From assembly GCA_900074885.1 (NCBI GenBank), contig FJUW01000046.1, positions 597,645-661,644 on the forward strand: 64,000 nt of DNA, read 5' to 3'. The translations under genes and the position numbers were made by a program. Below the pieces are notes generated by a model, which did not search any database, had not been told where the DNA came from, and saw only the letters and a list, made by a program, of their open reading frames with translations. This stretch comes from Rhynchosporium graminicola (Eukaryota > Ascomycota > Leotiomycetes > Helotiales > Ploettnerulaceae). This document shows positions 35,301 through 47,400 of the stretch, in pieces (position 1 is the stretch's first letter; every line of letters starts with the position of its first letter).

Positions 35301-37569
35301 CGTTGCCTTTTTGATTCCTTGAAGGGTGACGAAGGAGGAGATTGTAGTTGCGTCTGATACGATGCCGCATCGCGAAGCCATCAGTTCGAAACTGACATTG
35401 CCTTTACTAAGACTGTCAGCCAGATCCTCAGCCTCTATGAAGTCCGCTCACAAAGTCATCGTTGCTGAGTGTAACTTCGAACCCGCTCTTAAAAATGAAG
35501 GACTAACGGTGCGCAACCGATCGATAACGCCCGCCCTCGATTCGAGCGAAGATTCGAGATATAAAGTAGAATTTGGAAGTTCAAGAGCCTAAGACAGATG
35601 TTTAATATTCTGACATTGCCAAGCGGTCTGATTGTGCCAAGATTCATTCCGTATGGCTTGTCTTCGCCATGTTGATACAGCATAAGTGCTCCGAACATTC
35701 TCGTTTTTGTTGACAGAAAAGGGAGATGAAGGACTTCTCAAGTACATTTGGAAGATCATACTCAAAGTCAATTTACTTCCGCTGCCTGAGTTCCGTTCGA
35801 ACTTTATATGCAACATCTACTAAACATCAAAAGTCCAAGGCAAAACTGATCAAACCCTGAATTATACTAACTACTTCAAAGTTGCAGAAGTAAGCTACAC
35901 TAATTGAAGCAATTCCCCGCTGATTAGTGGTCATCCCAACTGTGGCTTCTTCACGAGTGGTGCATTGTGGTTATCAAGCTGAACTTATCAAATGTCTAAG
36001 CCCGGGCATCACTTTGAATCGTTTAGCATGACTGACTGCTTGTTAAGCGTCACTCTGAGGCGTTTGTGGCTTCCTATGTCACGAACAATGGCTTTGTGGC
36101 TTGCTTGGATGCGCTGTAATGGCTTCGATGAAAAGGCGCGTCTCTTGTCTGGAAGTCCCAGAAACTTCTAACCGAAGCATATAGCGCTTTTGGGACATTC
36201 ATTTAATTTGAAAAAAAAAAGTGAGGTGACAATCATCAAGTTTTGATGTTCTCTTTTCGGAACCTCTCCAATAATCAAACATGGATTTGCCGCTTTCAAA
36301 ATCTGCTTCCTTTAGTTCGGTGATACATGATTTTTTTTACAATATCTTTCATACTCCCTACGAGGCTGGACTAACTCATTCCCGGCGATGTCAATATCTC
36401 GAAGCGAGTCTGAAAGTTATTAAATCAAAGTGGCTAATTGCTAAAGTTATGAAATGGTTATAAGACATTAGAGAAATACTTCGCGTACTGTTCCGTGATG
36501 TTTTCAACCATGACTTCAAGTTCGATGTGCAATATCAAATCGTGCCTATGAGTCTTCTCTTCGCTGAAGACGAGTTTGTCTACCCTCGCTACTCAGATTC
36601 GATGGAAATCTTCCAATATTGGAGACTGTAGATCACGATGAGAAGGCATGGGGTCTAGTCACCACCTCACGAAATGCCCGAAGATCCCTAGAATTTTCGC
36701 CCAGTCCTGCTTCAATAAATGTATCGACATAAAAAATAGATCGTCCATATCTTGAACGGTGTACTACAATTGTATCAAGCCACTTTATGCATGGCTGGAC
36801 GCCACAGAGTGGGGATATGTTCAAGATCCATCACGTTCCTTTCATTACACCGCCTGTACGTGAAAACAAAAAGTGGTGATCAAATCGAGGCCCTTTTGCG
36901 TGCGGTATCGCCACTTACTTGAAAAGTATCACTCGCACTTCGCCCACCTTGGCTGAATCTATTTCAGAGGAAAGGGTTTGCAGCCGTCAACAGCTGGGTG
37001 TCAGCTCATTCCCGATACTGTGGGTAACACGCTAGGCTCCTCCCGCAACCACGAGTATCAAGGCGCCACCTTCCATGCCGATCTAAAATTTGGTTTAAAT
37101 GCTTGGGGAGCACAGTAGCAACATGTGAGACGAGGATCAGAGTACGGCGAGTCGATGTATCAATGAGGTATGTGATCTAGCCGCGGCTTCGGCGAGGATT
37201 CAGTGAGGACTTCCACCTAGGCAAAGCCTCCATAGAATTCGAAATCCTAGCATGCTGTGCGACTCGGCAGCGATTGGATTTCCATGGAGGCGTACTTGGT
37301 CGCATATCTACTCAATATGACTCGCGGGTTGCACAAATTGACCAAAGCATGCCAATGTTGAGAAAATGCTTGAAGTCATGATCATGACTGATATGCGGCA
37401 AACCCAGATCATGACATTGAGTGATTAGAGCGATGTCATAGACTCGTAGTTATGGCCAGGGCAATCATTCCTATATATGGGCTCTTTGTTCTCCTCATGA
37501 TACCCGTTACTTTCTACAGTCCATATTCATCAACTCCTGCTCATTGTATATACCCCATACTTCTTCATC
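32360..37569. other. Gene-poor interval, about 5.2 kb
   Basis: Many short frames occur on both strands without a domain or a splice-consistent chain. Protein-like fragments occur on + at 34,555-34,735 and on - at 34,940-35,380; they may be relics of lost genes. The right end is the promoter of the multicopper oxidase. Confidence 0.5.
37472..37478 (+). promoter_or_regulatory. TATA box of the multicopper oxidase
   Basis: TATATAT lies 92 bp before the start codon, followed by a pyrimidine-rich stretch, a common fungal promoter layout. Its use as the TATA box is inferred. Confidence 0.5.
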
Positions 37570-39722
37570 ATGTACGCTCAGCACCTGTCCCTTCTAGCTG
37601 CCGCATTATTTAGTTCCAAGGCGCTGGCTGGAATAAAGTCATGGGCATCTCCTGAGTATGTTATGCACAATTATCGTTACACCACATTTCCCCAAGCTTA
37701 ATATTCCGTCCCGCCAAGTGAAGCCTTCGAGAGGGTACTTACTGACCATTCTTAGATACAAATACATCTTCCAACTCCCATTACCCATTCCCCCTCCTTT
37801 GCTTCCCTCTGCCAGCTACACCAACACGACTACTGGCAAAAAGATCAACTACTTTGAAATTGAGATCCTGGACTTTGAAAAGCAAATATACCCGGGGCTA
37901 CAAACAACTTCGCTTACGGGCTACAATGGAATGGCGCCTGGGCCTACCCTCTATATCACTAGAGGAGAAGAAGCTATTGTCCGCTTCATCAACAAGTCAA
38001 AGCGCGACTCCTCCATCCATCTTCACGGGTCATACTCGAGAACACCTTTTGATGGATGGGCTGAAGATGTTACTTCTCCTGGTCAATACAAGGACTACTA
38101 CTATCCAAATGCGCAGCCAGAACGGACACTCTGGTATCATGACCGCAAGTCTGACTCTTTCCAATACCTCGAGCTACTGCTTATGCGTATTCTGTAGACG
38201 CCATTGGTGAGACTGCGGTCAACGCCTACTTTGGGCAAGCCGGTTTCTATATCTTAAAAGATCCTGCGAAGGCTAGCCTTGGTCTTCCGTCCGGAGATTA
38301 CGATATACCTCTCATGCTTGCTACGAAACAATTCCTTAGTACTGGCAAGCTGCTATCCCCGGAGAATGAGCGAGACAGCTTGTTCGGAGACGTGAATACT
38401 GTCAATGGTCAGGTACGTTTCGGAGAAGCCTATCATATTCTCATTTCCAAATGTTGCCGGGTTTCCCTTAGACATTAACCCCCAATGTTCCAAGAATTCC
38501 TTGGGACATGCCTTATCCTCTTCTTAAGATCTCTCAAATAAGCAATTGCTAATCACCACTTTGTACATCAGCCCTGGCCATACATGAGCGTCGAAAGTCG
38601 CAAGTACAAATTCCGACTTCTTGATGCATCTGTTTCCAGAAGTTATAGCCTTTACCTTGTTGCAGATTCTGCCCCAAATACGAGATTACCATTCACCGTT
38701 GTCGGAGCTGACGCTGGGTATCTTGACCATCCTGTTGACACCACATCTCTGGTTATCGCAATGGCCGAGAGATACGAAATTGTTATTGATTTCGACAAAT
38801 ATAAGGGCAAGAATCTCACTTTGATGAATGAGCGAGACTTTCAGACGAATGACGACTACCCTGCTACTGACCGTGTCCTTCGCTTTGTCGTCGGTAACGT
38901 AGCAACTTCATCTGTGGACAATGGTGTTATTCCAGCGCATTTAGCCGACCTTGCAATCCCAGCATCCCGCACAATCGTCGATCAAACTTTCGAGTTTGGC
39001 AGATCAAATGGCCAATGGCTTATTAATGGTGTTGGGTTCGAAGATGTTAAGAATCGCGTGCTTGCGTTCCCCGGCCAAGGAAAAACTCAAAGATGGAAGT
39101 TGATCAACAAGAGCGGCGGTAAGTCGTTTTCGGATCCTAATATGGAAGTGAAGCTGAAATAATGATAGGATGGAGTCACCCTATCCACATTCATCTTATT
39201 GACATGCAAGTTGTGGCACGTACGGGATCAGGTCGTAAAGGGGTGACTACTTACGAAGCAGCCGCTCTAAAAGATGTGGTATACTTAGGAAGGAATGAGG
39301 AAGTTGACGTGATCGCAAACTTTGCTCCATGGTCCGGACTCTACATGTTTCATTGCCATAACCTCGTTCACGAAGATCATGACATGATGGCTGCATTCAA
39401 CGTAACACAGGTCGACCTTTCATCCTTGGGCTACCCGGAGACGATCTCATTCAACGACCCAATGGCGCCTCTGTTCCGTGCTAAGCCATACAGTGGAACC
39501 GACTTGAATCAGATACGAGACTTTCTGCTTCCGGGATTCCAAAACTTGAATGCTTACCCAAATGCGCAGGCTGTGGAGCAAGCCCTCGATGCCTATTATC
39601 TGAACCCACCGAAATCAACCAAAGCTGGCTCCGCTGCCTCAAATCCTGCAGTCACCACCTCAAATCCAAATACACTGGTCACAAGTAAGACGGCGAAAGC
39701 TACTACCACCAAGAAAAAGTAA
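37570..39722 (+). CDS. Secreted multicopper oxidase (bilirubin oxidase/laccase-like)
   Basis: Multicopper oxidases take electrons from phenols, pigments or metals and reduce O2 to water. Five exons: 37,570-37,655, 37,756-38,144, 38,198-38,412, 38,572-39,118 and 39,169-39,722, giving 596 aa. Residues 1-20 form a signal peptide. Copper ligands are visible: IHLHG (about 116-120), WYHDHA (about 155-160), HPIHIHL (about 416-422) and HCHNLVHEDHDM (about 474-485). The second cluster appears only when the GC-AG intron 38,145-38,197 is removed; the other three introns are GT-AG (100, 159 and 50 bp). The C-terminal tail is Ser/Thr/Lys-rich. The frame is otherwise intact. The substrate cannot be told from the sequence. 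Confidence 0.93.
38145..38197 (+). other. GC-AG intron in the multicopper oxidase
   Basis: Starts GCAAGT, the usual extended consensus of GC donors, and ends CTGTAG. Removing its 53 bp restores CAT-GAC-CAC-GCC, i.e. the copper-binding HDHA, and keeps phase. No GT donor nearby gives the same result. Confidence 0.85.
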
Positions 39723-40115
39723 ATTGTGGCGCTGGCGTTCTGTAGTCGAACACTGATGTGTGTAACTTTTCTTCTTTACTTGGACAGACATTTTGTTTTA
39801 GACATATTTTCTTCATTTAAAACTTCATTTAGCGCCATGGAGGACTAAGGAGTACCAATGGATACCAGATTGTTGATCAGAATACTCATCGTGAATTCCT
39901 TCTTAATTTGACCATGTGAGCCATCACGTGAAGTCTTCCCCCATTCTTGACCGGTTTGGGAAAGTATACATTAGCGAGTAGTGCTTCGCTAATGACTGCA
40001 CCCTTATCTACCAGTAATACAAGAAGTATTGTTTCTTTGATTCCAAACGCCCTGTAAAATTCTTGCTCACCTAGGACATTTGTGCTCAGGACACTACTGA
40101 GATTAACATCCAAAC

Positions 40116-41512
40116 ATGTCCACTTCGGTTATTTTCCTTAGCGCGGGACTGGTCTTGGCGATCTACGGTTTTACTAGTCTCTACCTACGATTCCATGGAA
40201 ATAAGGTCAGTAAAGACAAAATCCATAGAGAACCATTTCCAAAGGGCAGAAGTCGAAAATTCGATGTTATCAAGCCTATAGAAAATGCAATGAATGCCGT
40301 ACACTTCTCCCCCTGCTAGATTAGTTGTTGACCATCCATCAAAGATCCCGCACTCCCAGAACGGAAAACTATCGACTCCAAGAACCGGGGACCCCAAATT
40401 GAATCCTTTCAAGATTGATCCGTTACCAAGCTTCGATTGGCGAAGAAAAGCACCATTGAAGATCCGCCCTTTCAAGTCAAAATACCACTTGACCATGGGT
40501 AAGTGATCTTTTAACTCCGCATGTCACGAGGACTTTAAAAGATTCTAGTGAGCTAAACATGACAAGGTGTAAGCGCTTGTACTTTCTCCGAATTCATAGA
40601 AATGGATCGGAATTATCTGGATAGAATGACTCTTCGCAAAGAAATCATGCGAGAGTACCAGGATATAGCTATTCAGGCAAAGCCAGAAGTCAAGCCTGCC
40701 ATCGATGAACTTTACACGTGGCTTCTTAACGAGTATCTCCCTACCAGGTATCCAACGATGTTTAGCGTCACTTCCCTTGGACTGTTGAATCACACAACAT
40801 CGACGCATATCCCTCTCCAACCATCACCCGACCCAGCCAAAACATTCGAAATCCTTGGCGAAAATTTAGACGAAGATTTCTTGATTTTGCTTCCCTCGGA
40901 TGACGGAGACAGCTACATGCTGAAAGGATTCGTGAATTGCTTTCCTGCAGGCTTTAACACGAAAGATAAGCTAGGATTGAAGTTGAGGGACATCCACACA
41001 CCGGTTCCAGGGTATAAGCAGAAGCTTGAGTTGAGTATGGATAGATTCTTCGATAGGTTGGAAGTCGGCAAAGTAGTGAAACGAGCAAATGCAAGCGAAC
41101 GCATCGTAAAAGCAGACTTGTCACTGACTTTACTGCTAGTGGAGTATCAATACCGAGGAGAAACTATTCGCTGCGAGTGGATTGCACTTGTATGGAGGCG
41201 AAAAAAAAGTGGATGAAAAAGTGGATGTCAACACGGCAAGTGTGTACATCGATACCATGGAACTGGTGTTAACAGGGGCAGACTTTCCTCCGAGTTGAGC
41301 GGCAGCTTCTTCATCGCCTTCCAAGAGCCAAAGCGCTAGTGTTCAATGTCAAAACCTATCTTTATCCACTGAGTGAGATCAAAGAGGAGGGGCTAGGCGA
41401 GGATCTAGCTCAGGCAATTGACGGCTTGAAAGAAGGAAGTACACCTGGCATGCATTTCTACAAGCGTGGCGTAGTGTGGGGTGAGGCTGTCAAGGCTTAT
41501 TTGAGAGGCTGA
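40116..41512 (+). CDS. Membrane-anchored DUF3445 protein (haem-dependent oxidative N-demethylase-like)
   Basis: The DUF3445 family includes haem-dependent oxidative N-demethylases, which remove methyl groups from small amines. Proposed exons are 40,116-40,298, 40,360-40,498, 40,567-41,090, 41,140-41,235 and 41,282-41,512, giving 390 aa. The first intron (61 bp) is the least certain. The N terminus has a membrane segment (VIFLSAGLVLAIYGFTSLYL). Family blocks include YHLTMGVSACTFSEFIEMD, NLDEDFLILLP, CFPAGFNTKDKLGL, IHTPVPGYKQKLELSMDRFF and VGKVVKRANW. Later blocks are FLRVERQLLHRLP and VFNVKTYLYPL. The last two introns are GC-AG; without them the frame breaks inside conserved blocks. It sits 393 bp downstream of the multicopper oxidase on the same strand. 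Confidence 0.85.
41091..41139 (+). other. GC-AG intron in the DUF3445 gene (1)
   Basis: Starts GCAAGC, ends CTGCTAG, 49 bp, with a CACTGAC branch-site-like box before the end. Splicing joins KRAN to WSINTEEKLFA, as in the family. Confidence 0.8.
41236..41281 (+). other. GC-AG intron in the DUF3445 gene (2)
   Basis: Starts GCAAGT, ends GGGGCAG, 46 bp. Splicing joins VDVNT to TFLRVERQ. An alternative AG six bases earlier (after TAACAG) keeps the frame too and would add two residues. Confidence 0.75.
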
Positions 41513-42857
41513 TATTTCGTATTTTGCAGGATCAAGCCAAGGATGCAGCTTAAGTATTGGCAAAGACGGACTGGGGGCATTAAGGAGTGCTCACGCGATC
41601 GTCTATTATCCAATAGGAACCCTTCGAACTCCAATCCCCGAGTAGGATTTTGACTTATTGAGGCTTGGAAAGTTTGAGTGATCGCAGGACGTGGCTGTTT
41701 TTTTATGGATGTGTTGTACACATGCATATCTCAATATTGTACTCGAAGGTGTGCATAGGTAGTAATCGAAGACTTGGAATACGCCTGCAGGTACATGCTC
41801 CAGCCCGAGACCATGTCTTAGAACCCCTCTGCAGCCTTGCCGTCCTATGGGACAGGTACGGAAAATCTCCTAGCAGAGACATCCGTAGGAATACATGGTA
41901 TCAGGAACTATCATGCATGATCGCGGCTCACGTGCGTTAGCTAGGTTCCAGTGCAACTCTTAGATTTTCCTCGCTTAACCCATGCAGCAACAACACTGGG
42001 AACAATCCCGCCACAACTTTCAGAAGCCTTAATTTAGATTCAGATTCAGGGCTTGGGAGCATAAAAGGTGAGTTTCACTATTGGTGTCCTGCAGCAGCCA
42101 CGTGTTGGCTGCGTACTGGTGACATTCCGGATGTATCACAGCTGCGATGAAGGTAGTGCTTGATTGTGCTTCCTGGCACAGCAGGAATGACTCAAGTGTA
42201 GACCGGAACATATCCAGCTACCTCTGAAATACTGTGACTTTTACCGAACGATAGTCCCAAAAATCCGTACTGCGTCGAACCAAAGCCTAGGTCTTGGGAA
42301 AGAGAGCCTCCAGCTGTCGTGGTCCTTGTGGAAGGATTCAAGCATTCGCCAAGGTAGCCTCAAAGCTTGATGAATCATTCCCTTGGAATTGTGCTCCCAT
42401 CAGCACCCAGAAACGAGAATCTTGTGTTGAAGGTGAAATACAGGATCATGATTAGAGCTTGGATGCTTTCGTGAAGTATCGGTAGGTGCCTTCAGCTGAT
42501 GTGATATGCTATTTTGATTTGCTTCAAAGACCAGCTCCGGCTCGGCAATCCTAGCTCTGGGGAGCTCCGTGAAGCCAGCGGTCTGCCGGTACAGCATACT
42601 AAAACTGATCTCCTTCCAATGAACAGCGAGTGGATAGCTCCGCTGGCGAGATGAAGATATCATGCACTTGTGATAGCATGGTGTTTTGAAAGATCTCGAA
42701 TACCGAAGCTTAGTTTAGAAGACATATCCTATAGAAAAGAATGTCTGTTATAAGTATGGTCAGATAACTTCACACATTGAACTTGCTCATCAAGCTGTCC
42801 ATCAAGCACCCCACGAGGTGGAAACTTACCAAATAAAGCGGATATAGAGACTCCACA
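41513..42857. other. Intergenic
   Basis: Short frames only. No gene or RNA is supported. The right part is the 5' flank of the peroxidase gene. Confidence 0.5.
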
Positions 42858-44051
42858 ATGCTCCTAACTTCCTTCCTCTTTACTGCAGCAGCAATTTCAG
42901 CAGTCCACGGCCTAATTTTCCCAGAAGTTAGTGGTGTACTCGCTGGGAACACCGACAAACTTAAAAGTTCCATCCCAGACTATGGCAAGATCGGTACACG
43001 TTCCACTCCGGATATTGCAAGACGCAGTGGTGGCTCTGGTGGTTGTCCAGCAGTTTGGACGCCGATAATTTCCGAGTTATCCGCTTTATTCAACGACAAG
43101 AGTGTGTCACCTAGTCAATGTAATGACGATGCGAGAGCAGCTATTCGAGTAAGAATCTCATTTCAAAGTCCTCATGTTTTATACCGACTCGCATCAAGGC
43201 TGCTTTCCACGATTGTGGAACCTGGGACAACAGTCAAGGAGAGACTGGTGGATGTGATGGATCTCTCATGTATGTCACAGCTTTCCTAACATGAGATCTC
43301 GTTACTGAGACCGAATCTGTAGCACAGCAAACGAGGCATTCACTCGCCCCGAAAATAACGGTCTGCAAGACACTAGCACCAAGCTTCTCGCCTTGCAGCA
43401 GAAATACAATAAACCGGCATCTCCCGTCTCAGTAGCAGACCTTCCCCAAGTCGCCGCATCAGTAGCAACGCTGACCTGTCCCGGCGGACCCAGAGTGTCA
43501 ACATACGTCGGCAGGAAAGATTCCAGCAACCCAGCTCCAGATGACAGACTACCGGATGCCCATGGAAGTGGACAGTCACTCTACGAGCTCTTTTTAGCCA
43601 AGGGCTTTGAAGCCAAAGAGTGAGTTCAATCAAAGCAAAGTCATCGAATACAATACTGACAATGTTCCAGACTCGCCGCCCTCCTGGGCGCCCACTCAAC
43701 ATCCAAAGCCTTCCACCAACCCGACATACCTGCTGGAACTCCACAGGACGACACGCCTGGCATCTTGGACGTACACAACTACAGCAACACACTGAAACCA
43801 GTAGCAGGCATGCAGCCCTTCCAAAGCGATACAACCTCGCAGCCCATCCTATTGTCGGGAAGGAGTTCCAGGGTCTTGTAGGCTCGCAGGGGAAGTGGAC
43901 GAGTGCGTATTCGAAGGCGATGGAGAAAATGTCTTTGCTCGGTGTTCCTGGGGAAAAGAGGAATTTGGTGGATTGTACAGGTGCGTTGCCGGAGGGGACG
44001 AATAATAAGAGGGATATGAGGACGGCGCCGGTTAGTGATCGAGTGAGGTAA
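42858..44051 (+). CDS. Secreted class II-type heme peroxidase with a one-base frameshift
   Basis: These haem peroxidases use H2O2 to oxidise organic donors outside the cell. Exons are 42,858-43,148, 43,199-43,269, 43,323-43,619 and 43,671-44,051, with GT-AG introns of 50, 53 and 51 bp. A signal peptide covers about residues 1-18. The distal site is formed by Arg97 and His101 in RAAFHDCGTW, followed by GGCDGS. The proximal His228 lies in LLGAHSTSKAFH. After QSD at 43,830 the frame must move by one base to continue as NLAAHPIVGKEFQGLVG and the rest of the domain, ending at 44,051. Read as given, the protein stops about 16 codons later. It is either a very young pseudogene or a sequencing error. 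Intact length would be about 346 aa. Confidence 0.85.
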
Positions 44052-44429
44052 GGACAGGTTTGGGCTGTAGGGAGGACACGGCTAGATGGCAATCATACTG
44101 GCTGTTGGTCTTGGTAAGAATTTGTCGGCAGTCACTGGTATTTGGAATGACTGAGAGCGCTTCATCAGAAGTTCATCCTGTTTTCACGTTTAGCATCATT
44201 AAGAATTCATTTCTTCTTGGTATCTGTGCGCCACTCAAGTACACTCAAACGCAAACATAGATGCAGCCCAGTGGCATACCTTATTCATTATCAACATATC
44301 TATCCGCGTCCGAAACAGTCATTCCCAATCGCCACACAATCCTGGGTCCGACCCGCTCTTATTATGCACAATGTAAATTCCCTTCAAACACTTCGACGCA
44401 TTCTAGTCTTTCTGTGCATGTGTATAAGC

Positions 44430-47400
44430 TCAGAAACTGGTATTGAATTTATAGCCAGTCAAGAATTTATCTGACTTCTTTTCTCCTGTTTTCTTCCGCT
44501 CCTTTCCACTACTCTGTTGCTGTGAACTTGTTCTGTTTAGCTTAGGATTTTGCGAATTCGAATTGTCGGTCGCGTTCAAACTAGCAATCTCAAGCGCTAA
44601 TTCATCGCGAATTTTCTTCTGCTCGTCTTCGGCGTCAGAATCCGAGTCACTGCTCGAATCAGAGCCCGAAGAAACAGTCTGGCGCAGAGGAGTATTCGAT
44701 TTCTTCTGGGTAGGCTTGGTAGATTCCGGACCAGAGGAGTCGGAAGAATTCCCGTCGCTTTCTTCCTCGCTCTCCTCACTCTCCTCGTCCATAGTTTGTA
44801 GAGCCCGCTGTCCACTCCTACTCACGACTGGTTTCATAGCTGAGGAGGCCGCAAGCATTGACCTGGTTTTACTGAGACTGCTAAGACTGACACCGATCTT
44901 CATTGATGGCCTCGGTGCAGCGCTAGACGTGGGAGGATACACCAGAGCACTTGATTCGGGGATGTCCGAGTAAGCTTCATAGACAGAAGATGTTAGTTGC
45001 TGATCAATCTCGTCTTGAGTATTGTGCCCCTCATCGGAGAGAGAATCCTTACTTGAGTTTGTTCCCGCGGGCTTGGGGCTGGCCTGGTTTTTGTGTGGTG
45101 GTAATACCGGTGGGCTTGAGTTAGGAACCTCAAACTCATCCTCTTCGTCATCCTCCTCATTATCGGAATTATCGTTCTCATCCTTCTCATTCTCGGCTTC
45201 TTCACCGTCCGAGCCAGAGTACGAGCTGCCTTCGTCTGCCTCATCGTCTAGGAATTCATTTCTGGGTGTCGACTTGGATCCTTGCTCGATATTGGAGTCG
45301 TCCTCGTGTCGATCATCATCATCGTCATCATCAACCTCGGATTCAGAATTACTATCGGACTCAGGTGGTGCAGAATGACGAGCTTTGACAGTATCAGTCA
45401 ATTCCGGATGTTGACTGAAAATGACTGGTGAGCGACTATCACGAAGGGAGGAGTTATGGCTTTGTGTCTCGTCCTCGTCAATCTCCATATTGGCCTTGGG
45501 TTTCATCTCTTCTCCGTCCTCGGACGAATCTATTTCCATGGCTGACTTTGTCGTCAATTCCGGCTGCTTTTCCGGTACTGATTGGACATGATTTTCCTTA
45601 TCCGAATCGTCCTTAGATGCTTCGTTCTCAGAAGTTTCCTTGGGATCTGACTCTACTGATTTTGTCTTATCTGTGAATGAATTAATCAATATCCTTGTCA
45701 TTGTCTGAGTGCATTTCTATTCTCGGATGAAATGGCAATTCGGACATTCTAGAGCGGAAAATTATTCAATTGACGTACCTTTGGGCGCAGGAATAGGAGT
45801 CACACTCTTTCGAGGATCTGGAGTAATGCTCTTTCGAGCTGCAGGCGCTGGAATAGGAGATGCCTTTTTCAAGGTGTCAGGAGTTGGTTCCTTTGGTGCG
45901 AGGGATGTATTTGACTGCACTGGCGTGATACTATGACCAAGGCTCGACCGAGCAGCAGAACGACCAGGGGGTAGAATTGGAGTGTACGATCTGGGGGGTG
46001 GTAGGACTGTAATACTTCAGTAAAATACACAACCAAAATCAAAATCAATCTTACTCGGTGAAGACCTCGGTGCCGAGCTAGGAGCAATTGCGGATTTGGG
46101 AGCTGTCGTCGATGGCTTGGGCGTCGAACTGCTAGGAGTGGCCGCCTTTTTTGAGGATTTTGGCGTAGAGAATTTAGGAGGTAAAATCCGCGTTGGAGGT
46201 CTGATGGGCGTTAATTTTTGCTCGGGCTCGTCGCGAAAAGATACACGCCGACCAGGGATATTTGTAAGTGGAATTTGTATGTCAACTCCGCTTCCATTCA
46301 TAGAATCGTCTGTCGAAACTCTCGAGCCTGCTGGGGAGGAACTTCTCATAGCTTGAGATGATGCAGTGCGTTTGAGAGCTGATTTTCTCTGACCTGGAAT
46401 GAAGGGTGTCGTCGAAGATCCTGGAGTTCCCCCTCTCGCCTTGGGAAGGATGGGAGAAGAGTGTTGCGAAGCTTCCGGAGTCGGAGTCTTCTTCCTTTGA
46501 TTCAAGGCGGCAGCTGCCTGTTCCTCCTTGCGCACCCTTTCTGCTTCATCGGCATCAGCTTTCTCTTGCGCTACCCGCCTCTCTTCATCGGCTTGCTCTT
46601 TAGTAACTCGTACATGCTCGCGATGCCTTTCTTCCTCGGCCTCCTGTTTCTCATTCGCTTCGCGCTCTTTCTCAGCCTGGGCAGCTCTCGCGACAGCAGA
46701 CTTACGTTCAGCTTCTCCGTGCTGGAAATTCTCGATATCGATTCTCTCTTGCTCCTCCCTCTTAGCTCTTTCTGCTTCAGCTTGAAGAGTTTCCTCGGCA
46801 TGGCGAGCTTCGGCAGCAGCTAACCTGATCTTTCTTGCTTCGTCTGCTTGTACTTTCTCTTTCCGACGCTCTTCTCGTACCTTGCTGCTTGGTGTGAGAG
46901 GCAGCTCCCCGGGCGTGTTCTGCTCCCTGGTGGTAGATCGCCGACTACCACTTGGAGGCGTATTGAGTTTGCTCCTGGCCTGTTCCAGTCCCAGCAAACC
47001 AGACGGACTGTTCCTAGCGCTTTGAGACACTTTTCTTTGCCTTGCAAGGGCTGCAAGGCCAAATTCTTCGTCATCTGGCGCGATATCTTCGTATATACTC
47101 GTCTCATCATGCGATTGAGCTAGAGTTCCGTTTCTTTCCCGATTGGCAGGGCGAGAATTTGGTCTTCTACGTTGACTCGCTGACGTGATTCCACTTGGCA
47201 CCGGCTGATGATCGAGTAATAATGGACTTGTAGCTGCAGTTGACACAGATGTTCCACGCTCTGTAGCTCGTTGTATGTGGTAGCTCTTAGCTCTCGAACC
47301 CGACCCTTGCGACTGTGCCCTGGCCGTAGCTTCTTCCAGAGGGCTTGAAAGGCCTCTAAGTGAGGGGAGGTTGGAATCTTTTTCAAGATCGTGCTGGTTC

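Noticed and set aside
38145..38197. Calling the multicopper oxidase a pseudogene because the frame breaks here
   Set aside because: A 53 bp GC-AG intron explains the break and restores the HDHA copper motif in phase.
43373..44092. 239 aa frame on - over the peroxidase
   Set aside because: Antisense shadow of exons 3-4 of the peroxidase.
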